From contig CAZGZD010000001.1 in assembly GCA_964530005.1 (NCBI GenBank), positions 55,308 to 119,307 of the forward strand: a stretch of 64,000 nucleotides of DNA, written 5' to 3'. The position numbers were made by a program, and so were the translations under genes. Below are positions 1 through 7,624 of the stretch, piece by piece (the stretch's first letter is position 1; every line of letters starts with the position of its first letter). The notes beneath the pieces are model-generated. The model did no database searches, was not told the origin of the DNA, and saw only the letters and a program-made list of their open reading frames with translations. This DNA is from CAZGZD01 sp964530005 (GTDB taxonomy: Bacteria > Patescibacteriota > Microgenomatia > UBA1406 > GWC2-37-13).

Positions 1-31
1 TAATAAAAAAATTGAATATAGAATCTATTCC

Positions 32-634
32 TTACGGAGTCGGGGTTACTTTATGCAAGCAGCGGCTGTAATCGGCTGTGGTACAACCTTTGCCAATAAG
101 TGGCTTGATCGCTGTACAGTCGCTCTCCGTACATACGGCTGGCTTCTCGCGAGTCACAGTCGATGTGGGGCTTGGCGAAGCAGAAGCTGAAGCTGGTGTG
201 GCTGATGGAATCGGGAGAGTAGGATTGGTTGATGTGGGCGAATCCACGCTTGTACTCTTTGTCGTAAACTGCCAGGGCACTCCGCCATTGTCATACTTGG
301 TGTCTCCGATATACAGGTTGAAGTAGTAGGTCGTAGCCGATGACAAGAGAGTAAGGCTCACTGTGTGATCGCGCGTTGCTGACACCTCGGGCACTGTAAG
401 ACCAGTTGAAGTAGGAGACGTGCCATACTCGATCCTGCCTTGAGAAGCTTCTTCTGTCGTCCACTTTATTGTCGCTGAATTCTGAGTCGTATCAGTCACG
501 GTCACATCTGATGGATTAGTCGAAGCATGAGTAAGGTACTTTTGCACCAGCCCGAATCCAACAATGAGTACAAGGACTGACAATATGATCCCGACGACGA
601 TGGAGACTACTTTGAGGCTTTTTTGTTTGTCCAT
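32..634 (-). CDS. Membrane-anchored fibronectin type III surface protein
   Basis: Last gene of a four-gene minus-strand surface operon (16 bases after the previous stop). Residues about 9-33 form one hydrophobic segment with a short basic N-terminus, so the rest should face outside. Residues about 41-125 look like a fibronectin-III/purple-acid-phosphatase N-type beta domain (SATIKWTTEEASQGRIEYG, then TTYYFNLYIGD). Residues 126-165 are Ser/Pro/Thr-rich and likely a wall-spanning or glycosylated linker. The C-terminal 35 residues hold four cysteines (CTESDC, GKGC, SRC), possibly a small disulfide knot. No enzyme motif is seen. Role in the surface assembly with its cohesin and dockerin neighbours is inferred from position only. 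Confidence 0.75.
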   Translation of the reverse strand: MDKQKSLKVVSIVVGIILSVLVLIVGFGLVQKYLTHASTNPSDVTVTDTTQNSATIKWTTEEASQGRIEYGTSPTSTGLTVPEVSATRDHTVSLTLLSSATTYYFNLYIGDTKYDNGGVPWQFTTKSTSVDSPTSTNPTLPIPSATPASASASPSPTSTVTREKPAVCTESDCTAIKPLIGKGCTTADYSRCLHKVTPTP

Positions 635-650
635 ATATGTGATGGTTACT

Positions 651-1403
651 TTACAATACGAATAATTTTAATGCAACTCCGATTCCAATGAATAATATTC
701 CTGGCAGAGCAAACTTGGCTATATTATCAAGCGCCCCAGTACGAGGAAGTGCTGAGACTGTAGATTCTGGTCCACCAAGACCGCCCGATGCTGTACTATC
801 TGTGATTCCATCCCCATTTGCATCAGTGTCTGTGGTGTCTGGAATTCCATCTCCATCGGTATCTGTCGTGTCGTCGTCTGTCGCGGCACCAATCGTGACA
901 CTGGCTGTGCCATTCTGGCCGCAGCTTATGATGTTGGTGGCATCGATATCATCTTTCTCGATTGTAGATGTATCTGACGAATTGCTTGAGTCACAGATAA
1001 ATTCAAGCTTGGATGTGCCTTCTTTGACCCCTTTAAAGGTGATTGTAGCGACTGTGCCTTTTCCTGACTTGGCTGCTTCAGGGTCGTTGTTGAATCCAAA
1101 AAAGCTCACCCGACCAGACGTATCCTCATCGTCTGTGCTATCAGCGAAAAACGTACCATTCGCCGCGGATACGGGCTCAATAACCTCGCTATCGTAGCTT
1201 ACGATCACAGTCGAGCTTGGCGATTTCTCGCTTCCTGTGTCAATCGTCACCTTTACGCTAAATGTCCCATCTACATTGGCGGTGACAGAGGTGGGATCAA
1301 AGTCTAAAAAAGCAGCATGCGCAGACTGCGCCAAAGCCCCAAATGCAAAAATAGCAAAGAAGATGAATAGTACGTGTATGTATACTTTCTGCATTGCTCT
1401 CAT
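651..1403 (-). CDS. Cohesin-domain surface protein with Asp-rich repeats and LPRTG C-terminus
   Basis: Residues 1-30 are a signal peptide ending near SAHA. Residues about 32-165 match the cohesin fold in pattern (LDFDPTSVTANVDGTFSVKV at the first strands, SYDSEVIEPVSA, then GTVATITFKGVKEGT). Residues about 175-205 are an Asp-rich thrombospondin-3-like calcium stretch (DTDGDGIPDTTDTDANGDG). The end is LPRTG followed by a hydrophobic segment of about 25 residues, the layout of a sortase substrate, though the usual basic tail is reduced to one Lys near the end. Cohesins bind dockerins, and the first gene of this operon ends in a dockerin-like module. No sortase gene lies in the window. Confidence 0.8.
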   Translation of the reverse strand: MRAMQKVYIHVLFIFFAIFAFGALAQSAHAAFLDFDPTSVTANVDGTFSVKVTIDTGSEKSPSSTVIVSYDSEVIEPVSAANGTFFADSTDDEDTSGRVSFFGFNNDPEAAKSGKGTVATITFKGVKEGTSKLEFICDSSNSSDTSTIEKDDIDATNIISCGQNGTASVTIGAATDDDTTDTDGDGIPDTTDTDANGDGITDSTASGGLGGPESTVSALPRTGALDNIAKFALPGILFIGIGVALKLFVL

Positions 1404-1416
1404 TCTCTATTATTTA

Positions 1417-2055
1417 TCAATAAATTTCAACTTCAATACTTGCAGATTTAGGTCGGACTACTGATTTATTGATATCTATCAACTTGGTTGTCTCGAGCCC
1501 CTGCTTGGGTAAGATACGCACCTTATATTTACCTTTTTTACGGGCTGCAAATGTAATGGCAAAGAGCTGATCTCCACCAAATATAGATTGTGTCTTGCTA
1601 CTAATTTCTTTATAGCCTGTCACCGTGGCATATCCCTTTGCATCACGAGGCAGAATTCTAAAATCCGCAATTGACGATGTCGCACCCACATAGGATAGCC
1701 CAGTCCCATCATAGCCAAATAGCACATCATACGCCACGATATCAAACTCAGCCGAATTCACACTCACCAAAAAGCTCACCTGGCGACCTACTGGGACCCG
1801 ACTTGCACCACTTCCAAATACGATAGTAAATGCGCCTTTGTCGATCTTTTTAATAGCTGCCGCGACTTTTTTAAGAGGTGGAGGGGTCGAGGCTGTATCA
1901 GTCGGTACTGGTTTGTATGCAGATTTCTCCGTGGCGAGCTTAGCGCGATATACATATACCCCAAATCCCAGTATCACGATAAGCACAGATATGAAGGCGT
2001 AGAGCCCTATACGGCTACCTGTCTGTCGCGATATGTGTGTGTCTGAATTATTCAT
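1417..2055 (-). CDS. Membrane-anchored cohesin-like protein
   Basis: A 212-residue protein with a single transmembrane segment at about residues 17-37 and an outside domain. From about residue 72 the sequence follows the cohesin pattern: a first strand AFTIVFGSG, then VGRQVSFLVSVNSAEFDIVA, YDVLFGYDGTGLSYVGA, and LFAITFAARKKGKYKVRI near the end. It lacks the LPxTG tail of the next gene, so anchoring would be by the N-terminal helix. It lies 16 bases after the dockerin gene and 13 before the second cohesin gene, so co-expression is likely. Whether the domain really binds a dockerin cannot be told from sequence. Confidence 0.65.
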   Translation of the reverse strand: MNNSDTHISRQTGSRIGLYAFISVLIVILGFGVYVYRAKLATEKSAYKPVPTDTASTPPPLKKVAAAIKKIDKGAFTIVFGSGASRVPVGRQVSFLVSVNSAEFDIVAYDVLFGYDGTGLSYVGATSSIADFRILPRDAKGYATVTGYKEISSKTQSIFGGDQLFAITFAARKKGKYKVRILPKQGLETTKLIDINKSVVRPKSASIEVEIY

Positions 2056-2071
2056 ATTGAAATTTGAATTA

Positions 2072-4090
2072 TCACTCTTCTTCTAATTGTACTCCAGTGT
2101 AATTCTCATCCGCACGATACCTCTCAAGCCCTTGTATGACGAGGGAGAAATCCGCTGTATTCACCACTCCATCGAGGTTCAGATCAGCTACTTCAAGAGC
2201 ATCAGACTCAGTCGAGCCAAGCGACTGGCGGACATTGGCCAGATCAAGCGAGTCTATCACGCCATCCTGGTCAGGTAGATCACCAGCGAACTGAGTAATT
2301 CCGTCAAAATCAAGTATATTTGCACCTCGCCCAAGCGTGATCCCACCAATTTGATGATCATCTTCGTCACGCTCACATATATAGAGATCATTTGTCGACG
2401 AACCCAGCGAATCAGCAGGCTGAGCATCACAGATAAGCCGCTGCACGTGTTGTGGGCCTTTGATCGCGACTAAGTAGCCGCTACCTGATGCGACGCCTGC
2501 GAAGCGGGCTTCTCCCTCCCACCGCAGTGCATTCACTATACGAAAATCGACAGTCTTTGGCTCAAATACAGTATTTGATGGCGTATGAACAAGGGTGACT
2601 CGTGTCTTCTCGCTTAAGAACTTTTTGGAAGATGTGGAATTGAGACCTTGGAACCTGAGGCTGATCTTGAGCGATGCTTCAATTGATGCGATGGGCTCTT
2701 CTGTGGGCTCTTCTGTAGGAGTACCTACTGCCGCGCACTTATTATCAATACACACCTTGGAACAGCACTGAGAGCCTGGATTTGACCCGCCATGCAGTCC
2801 ACATTGTGTACCTTCTGCTTTACAGGCTCCACCAGTCGGCGTACCGCCTTTGTTCACGTCGCCTTTTATGGTGGCGGTCTTCGCATTCCCTTCCTTGCCA
2901 CAGATATAGGCCTGTACTTTGATATTGTATGTCTTTTTATCTTTTACAGTAAGGGGCATTGATGTACCGGTGACATCGCGGGCTGTGCTATTTACTGTCA
3001 CCTTGTACTTGGTCACCTTAGATACAGCGCTCCATCTGAGCGTCTTCTCGCCTGGCTTGACAGTGCCTGATGGAGTGATTGAGCTTGGCTTCTGAGATAC
3101 TGAGCAGTTGGCTGAAGATTTACCAGCAGGTGATCCACTGGATCCGCCACCGTTATTCGCAGTCACACCAGTCCCCATCTGATTGTTGCCACCAAGCCCA
3201 CCATCGTCAAATTGTGAAGGTGTGCTCGGGTCTGTACTTGCACCCCCACCTCCAGAACTCTTGCCTTTTGGAAAACCAGCAGCTACAGCTGCTTTACTGC
3301 AGCACTTCTTGCCATTCTTGCATGTTTTGGTTGAATTTCTTTGACCTGGATCACTTGCAGGTCCACATCTTTGCTCGGCAGGATTATAGCACTTTCCACC
3401 AGCTGGAGTGCATGTGTCAGTTCCACCTCCACCACTACTTACGCAGTGACCGAGACTGGTATTACTAAAGCCACTACAACTTTGCCCTTGTGGGCAATCA
3501 GCTGACCTTCTACATTCAGCTCCCCCGCTCGGTCCGTTACTACTTGATCCACTTCCACTTGATTTTCGCACTACTTGAGCATGACCACTACCTGATCCAT
3601 GCAAATAACAGCATTTTGAGGGTTCATTAGAGCTAGTTCTAGGACACCCCGCAGGGCCACTTGACAAAATTCTCCCAGGAGAAACACATCTATATGTATC
3701 TGGGTTAAAGCAGTTTCCTCTGAGTTCTTTATAGCAAGTGGAATTATGTGCGAGTGAAGTATAAGTCGGAGGGTTATTATTAGAACTACTACCTCCTCCG
3801 CCACCGCCTCCTCCGCCACTTGTAAGGCAGTCTGCAATACACCCTGCGACAGTACATGACGTCAGTGGAAGACCACACCTGGCGCAAAGCGCAGCACAAG
3901 CCGCTCTAGATGGAGCGCTTGCCTCAGACTTATATACCTGCCTCTGTTGAGTTGCAAAAATACCAATCCCTGTAAGCAGAATGAATAAAACTACAAAAAG
4001 CCCTTTGACACGATTATCAGATGCGAGACGGCGGAGAATAGACTGCCTCTTGGGTTTGGATTTGGCCTTATGCTTATGTGGATGTGCCAT
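2072..4090 (-). CDS. Large Cys-rich surface protein with FN3-like domain and C-terminal dockerin
   Basis: First gene of the surface operon. A basic N-terminus is followed by one membrane segment (about residues 28-47). Residues 55-480 hold several Cys-rich blocks (CAALCARCGLPLTSC; ECRRSADCPQGQSC; CYNPAEQRCG; CGLHGGSNPGSQCC) spaced by Gly/Ser runs, reminiscent of eukaryote-like disulfide modules. A fibronectin-III-like stretch sits at about 335-410. Residues about 595-655 carry two calcium-loop repeats of dockerin type (DLPDQDGVIDSLDLANV and DLNLDGVVNTADFSLVI). Dockerins bind cohesins, and the next two genes encode cohesin-like domains. The partner match is inference; the motif pair is directly seen. 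Confidence 0.75.
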   Translation of the reverse strand: MAHPHKHKAKSKPKRQSILRRLASDNRVKGLFVVLFILLTGIGIFATQQRQVYKSEASAPSRAACAALCARCGLPLTSCTVAGCIADCLTSGGGGGGGGGSSSNNNPPTYTSLAHNSTCYKELRGNCFNPDTYRCVSPGRILSSGPAGCPRTSSNEPSKCCYLHGSGSGHAQVVRKSSGSGSSSNGPSGGAECRRSADCPQGQSCSGFSNTSLGHCVSSGGGGTDTCTPAGGKCYNPAEQRCGPASDPGQRNSTKTCKNGKKCCSKAAVAAGFPKGKSSGGGGASTDPSTPSQFDDGGLGGNNQMGTGVTANNGGGSSGSPAGKSSANCSVSQKPSSITPSGTVKPGEKTLRWSAVSKVTKYKVTVNSTARDVTGTSMPLTVKDKKTYNIKVQAYICGKEGNAKTATIKGDVNKGGTPTGGACKAEGTQCGLHGGSNPGSQCCSKVCIDNKCAAVGTPTEEPTEEPIASIEASLKISLRFQGLNSTSSKKFLSEKTRVTLVHTPSNTVFEPKTVDFRIVNALRWEGEARFAGVASGSGYLVAIKGPQHVQRLICDAQPADSLGSSTNDLYICERDEDDHQIGGITLGRGANILDFDGITQFAGDLPDQDGVIDSLDLANVRQSLGSTESDALEVADLNLDGVVNTADFSLVIQGLERYRADENYTGVQLEEE

Positions 4091-4169
4091 GGGATTATTT
4101 TGGATTTACACTCAGATTAGCACAGGCTTTTTATACAGTCAACTCTAATATATACATATAGTATAAATG

Positions 4170-4235
4170 TAAAAATTAAAGATCAAAAATCAAAATGACA
4201 GATTAAAAATTAAAATATCAAAGCGTATTTCATTT
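4170..4235. repeat. AT-rich near-repeat tract
   Basis: The gap between the divergent surface operon and the regulator gene holds a tract of repeated AAAATCAAAAT/AAAATTAAAAT units. No gene is seen in it. It may be a slippage-derived spacer. Confidence 0.4.
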
Positions 4236-4310
4236 TTTTATATTGTTATGTTATTTAACATTTTGCAGTTTGCATTTTGATATACCATAAATTAGCTTGT
4301 TGTATTCTGC

Positions 4311-4339
4311 TTGACACATAGAAAGTAGTGGTATATACT
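4311..4339 (+). promoter_or_regulatory. Consensus sigma-70-type promoter of the 72-aa regulator gene
   Basis: TTGACA at 4311-4316 and TATACT at 4334-4339 are separated by exactly 17 bases. The ATG lies at 4347, only seven bases behind the -10 box, so transcription is expected to start at or next to the start codon and give a leaderless mRNA. Confidence 0.75.
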
Positions 4340-4346
4340 TCAGACC

Positions 4347-4565
4347 ATGTCGGACTCACTCAAAAGAAGCGCAAAAGTATCACTCTCCGATCTTCCAGAT
4401 CTGATGACGATTCGAGAGGTAGCAGATCTCCTGCGTGTATCCCCACTTACCATAAAGCGCTGGGGCAAGCGCGGCAAGCTTCCGGCAATTCGTATCAACT
4501 CCCGTGGCGACCGTCGCTACAAAAAAGAGGTCGTCGAACGACTCCTAGGTGTAGAGCAAGAATAA
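4347..4565 (+). CDS. MerR/excisionase-type helix-turn-helix DNA-binding protein
   Basis: A 72-residue protein made almost entirely of one winged-helix domain. The stretch MTIREVADLLRVSPLTIKRW followed by KLPAIRINSRGDRRYKKEVV is typical of the HTH_17/excisionase family, where helix 2-3 contacts DNA and the wing carries Arg/Lys. It is too short for an effector domain, so it may act alone or as a partner of another regulator. It starts directly behind a perfect promoter. It stands at the head of the plus-strand pair facing the giant-protein operon, so it might control that region, but this is only position. No recombinase lies nearby, so a role as a phage excisionase is not supported. Confidence 0.75.
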   Translation: MSDSLKRSAKVSLSDLPDLMTIREVADLLRVSPLTIKRWGKRGKLPAIRINSRGDRRYKKEVVERLLGVEQE

Positions 4566-4599
4566 AGCCTCCATACTCAATTCTGCTTTAAATTAATCC

Positions 4600-4615
4600 T
4601 ATAATATGCTATAAT
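4600..4615 (+). promoter_or_regulatory. Double TATAAT box directly before the JAB-like gene
   Basis: TATAAT occurs at 4600-4605 and again at 4610-4615. The second ends five bases before the ATG at 4621, too close for a ribosome binding site, so the transcript is expected to be leaderless. No clear -35 box is seen. Confidence 0.5.
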
Positions 4616-4620
4616 TCCGC

Positions 4621-6105
4621 ATGGCAGAAAGAATATTGCGAGAAGTGCGATTTGCAGCTGAGCCTCTCGCCTATCAACAACCTTCCCATGGATTCCAGGC
4701 TAGACTACTTCTGGGCAAACGCACGCTTGATCCACAGCATCAGGTTGAGGGTGAGATGAAATCTGAGCATTTTGCGACCATTGCGCAGCATGATTACTCA
4801 CCATTTGAGCGCACATCTCAGGCTGAGCGCAGCGAATACTGGAACAGTCAGCGCGTTGAGTCAAATGCGCAGGTTGATGCGTGGACTAGCCAACTTGTAA
4901 ATATTTTTGCGCATCATCAGGATTTTTTCACGACCACTGAGGAAGGCCAACGAAGGACACAGTTTCTTGCACAAATAGGAATTGACGCGGCAAACTTCGA
5001 TTCAGATACTGCACAAAGTATCTACCAAACCTTTTTTGGAGAAGGCGTTGATGATTCTCTCAAACTATATACCAACATAGTGCTCAGTCTTCATATAGAT
5101 GAAGGGTCTGGGATGATAGATCAAGCAAGACTCACAGATAGCCTTCCAGAAATACTGTGGTTTGCTAGTATATTCGGTGAGAACTCATCCCATATAGTGA
5201 CTCAGCTCATTGAAGCCGAAACAGCGCTTCAGACTGATCGAGATATTTTTATAGAAAGAGGTAACGCTGAAATAAATAATCTCTCAGATTACGAAACGAG
5301 TCTGCTTAATTTTGTTATGCAACATGGGTATCGAGAAGAAGAAGCAAGTCAGGATGATAATCCAAATAGTGTCGCACGTGCAGAAGATTTAGAGCCACAG
5401 GAGGTTGCTGAAAGACTTATAGACTACACAACGGGCAGGCCAACCGGTGAGAAGGTAGATATGTCACAGTCTTTTCCCCAGTTTGTCGAGCTTATTGAAG
5501 AACTGGCAGAGCACGAACCTTTGGTCCAGGAAAAAGCACTCTTGCTTATTACTGACGATACAGCTGCAATGATAGACCGTATAGCACAAGAGGCCAATGA
5601 TCGCGATCGAGAACTCGGATTTGTTATACGAGGAGTACATCTTATGCAGGACCCTGGTGATAAAAGATATCTCATCGGAGGATATGTTGCCCCTGCTATG
5701 GACTTTGCCACAGCCAAACGAGGTACTACTACCACCGATCCTGAATTTGAGCTCGCAAACGCTACTGCTCTCACGCAGAATACGCAACTAACAGAATACC
5801 TTGAGGGCAAAGCTGGAATAGATGTGGGCAAACTTGTCCTTGTCGGACACATACACCAGGAGGGACTGGGCAAGCACTGGCACACAGAACCGTCTCAGCA
5901 AGACTACGAGCAAGTAGAACAGACATTACGCGAGCGTGGTGGGTCATACCCCTGGGCTGTAGTGACCAAAGCGGATGGCCAGCTTGGAATGCGTGTTTTC
6001 TATAGCTATCTGAGAGATGGTGAAGTTCAACATGACGAGATTCCATTCACCACCGAATCGGGTATATATCAGATGCTCCAACAAGGCCAGAGAGATGCTG
6101 CGTAA
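4621..6105 (+). CDS. Unknown protein with C-terminal JAB/MPN-like metallopeptidase signature
   Basis: A 494-residue soluble protein. Residues 1-300 are helical and unrecognised. Residues about 315-490 show the order of elements of a JAB/MPN domain: a Glu in DRELGFVIRG (E331), strands around RYLIGGYVAP, then GHIH (H410, H412), later EPSQQD (S425, D428), and strands PWAVVTK and MRVFYSYL. In known JAMM enzymes a Glu, H-x-H, Ser and Asp bind zinc; here the spacing between H-x-H and Ser-x-x-Asp is five residues longer than usual. I read it as a probable but divergent isopeptidase or peptidase. The gene is followed by the phosphatase/nucleotidyltransferase fusion 72 bases on. Substrate unknown. Confidence 0.5.
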   Translation: MAERILREVRFAAEPLAYQQPSHGFQARLLLGKRTLDPQHQVEGEMKSEHFATIAQHDYSPFERTSQAERSEYWNSQRVESNAQVDAWTSQLVNIFAHHQDFFTTTEEGQRRTQFLAQIGIDAANFDSDTAQSIYQTFFGEGVDDSLKLYTNIVLSLHIDEGSGMIDQARLTDSLPEILWFASIFGENSSHIVTQLIEAETALQTDRDIFIERGNAEINNLSDYETSLLNFVMQHGYREEEASQDDNPNSVARAEDLEPQEVAERLIDYTTGRPTGEKVDMSQSFPQFVELIEELAEHEPLVQEKALLLITDDTAAMIDRIAQEANDRDRELGFVIRGVHLMQDPGDKRYLIGGYVAPAMDFATAKRGTTTTDPEFELANATALTQNTQLTEYLEGKAGIDVGKLVLVGHIHQEGLGKHWHTEPSQQDYEQVEQTLRERGGSYPWAVVTKADGQLGMRVFYSYLRDGEVQHDEIPFTTESGIYQMLQQGQRDAA

Positions 6106-6177
6106 AAATGACCTTCGTTGACATTACTTCTACTCTCGTGCTATCTTTAGACTAAAGTATAGATTTTTATTGTTAAA

Positions 6178-7620
6178 ATGGCAGGACCCACAATACCAGA
6201 TATCCCCACCTATCGCCCGCCAGAGGCTGCTCCACCAACCGAAAATCCATTTCTTGAGGGTATAGCGCGAGTAGGATATAAGGCTAGTCGACATATTCAG
6301 GAAGGATTTGGTCAGACTTCAACAAACGATAGAAAGACAGATAGACAGATAGTGACTGAGGTTGATACAAAAGTCGAGGCAGAGTTGAAAGAAGAACTCG
6401 GTAGAATCAGCCCACAAGTGAAATTTTTCGGTGAAGAAGGAGGGGGTGCGGTGGAGCGAGCTGGAGATCAATGGGTAGTAGATCCGCTGGACGGCACAGA
6501 GAATATGCGTGGCTGGCCACACGAGGTCGCAGTCTCAATCGGACTGCTTCGCAATGGCGAACCTATAGCTGGAGTAATTGTCGATCCTTTGCACAAAAAG
6601 GCATATGTTGCCGAAAAAGGGAAAGGAGCATATGAGATTACCCTGAACGACGATGGCACTGTAAAAGAAAGAAAAGCGATTAAAGTAAGCGACTGCCCCC
6701 AGATTGAAAATACGGCGATGGTCGGGGTGGATATATCATCCAATGAAGTGAGTCGAACCAGAGCACTTAAACAACAAAAACTTATCCTAGATGCGAAGGC
6801 TCAAAGTGTGAAAATCACGGGCTCACCTGTCGCTGCACTTGCGGCTGTTGCGGAAGGCTCACTTGATGTCTATATTCGAGAGGCGACAAAAGCTCCAGAT
6901 CTGATTGCCGGAGTCGCTATTGTTCGCGAAGCAGGTGGCAAAGTCCTCAACTATGAAGGACGGGAATGGACAGTAGATGATCTGGGAGTCGGGAAAGGAA
7001 TTATAGCCGGTGGCGAAAAAATTGCCTCAGAGCTCGCCGTGCTTTTGCAAAAACCAGAAGTCGCTGTAAAAATGGACGAAAAACCAATCGCAGAACAAAT
7101 CGCAGATGAACATGCTTTTGATCTTGACAAACTTATACCTGAACTTCAGGTCGCCAAAGCACAAGGCAAAACACTCGTAATTACCAATGGGCATTTCGTA
7201 CTCCTACACCCAGGTCATGTCGAGAGCTTCCAACTAGCACAAGAGGTTCCTGGCGGTAATCCAGAAGACGTTGCTCTTTTAGTTATTGTGAATAATGATA
7301 AACAAACAGCTGCAAAAGACCCAGAAAAAGCTAAATTGCAAGCTGCACAAGATAGAGCAGCTATGGTAGCCAATCAACGCCAAGTGAGCTTTGTGGCAAT
7401 ATCAGGATCCGAAGATGCTTCTGTTGTAGCCGACATCCAAACTCTTATTGATAATGGATTGGTTGACGGAGATACAATGTATGTAAAGGGCGGAGACTAT
7501 AATATGGGTGACAATATTCCTCCTGAGGCCGAACTTATACAAAAAGCCGGGGGGAGATTTTTGCTTCAAAGCAGAAGTGGGAAGTGGTCAACAACAGAAC
7601 TTATGCACAAGTTGGGATAG
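6178..7620 (+). CDS. Inositol monophosphatase-family domain fused to RfaE/HldE-type nucleotidyltransferase
   Basis: Residues about 25-295 are an IMPase-family phosphatase: EEGGG near residue 86, DPLDGTENM at 102-110 (metal-binding Asp residues), and APDLIAGVAIVREAGG near 240-255. Residues about 320-480 are a cytidylyltransferase-like domain of RfaE type: NGHFVLLHPGHVESF at about 337-351 (the H-x-G-H nucleotide motif), VNNDKQ, and the WSTTELM tail near residue 472. A fusion of the two would remove a phosphate from a sugar or polyol and load the remaining phosphate with a nucleotide, giving an NDP-sugar. The gene converges on the kinase-like gene, whose stop lies four bases away. Substrate is unknown; a heptose-like donor for the GT9 domain in the giant protein is inference. 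Confidence 0.8.
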   Translation: MAGPTIPDIPTYRPPEAAPPTENPFLEGIARVGYKASRHIQEGFGQTSTNDRKTDRQIVTEVDTKVEAELKEELGRISPQVKFFGEEGGGAVERAGDQWVVDPLDGTENMRGWPHEVAVSIGLLRNGEPIAGVIVDPLHKKAYVAEKGKGAYEITLNDDGTVKERKAIKVSDCPQIENTAMVGVDISSNEVSRTRALKQQKLILDAKAQSVKITGSPVAALAAVAEGSLDVYIREATKAPDLIAGVAIVREAGGKVLNYEGREWTVDDLGVGKGIIAGGEKIASELAVLLQKPEVAVKMDEKPIAEQIADEHAFDLDKLIPELQVAKAQGKTLVITNGHFVLLHPGHVESFQLAQEVPGGNPEDVALLVIVNNDKQTAAKDPEKAKLQAAQDRAAMVANQRQVSFVAISGSEDASVVADIQTLIDNGLVDGDTMYVKGGDYNMGDNIPPEAELIQKAGGRFLLQSRSGKWSTTELMHKLG

Positions 7621-7624
7621 TTCC

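Noticed and set aside
4347..4565. Phage excisionase with an integrated element
   Set aside because: No integrase, attachment repeats or phage genes are present nearby; a regulator of the HTH_17 type is the safer call.
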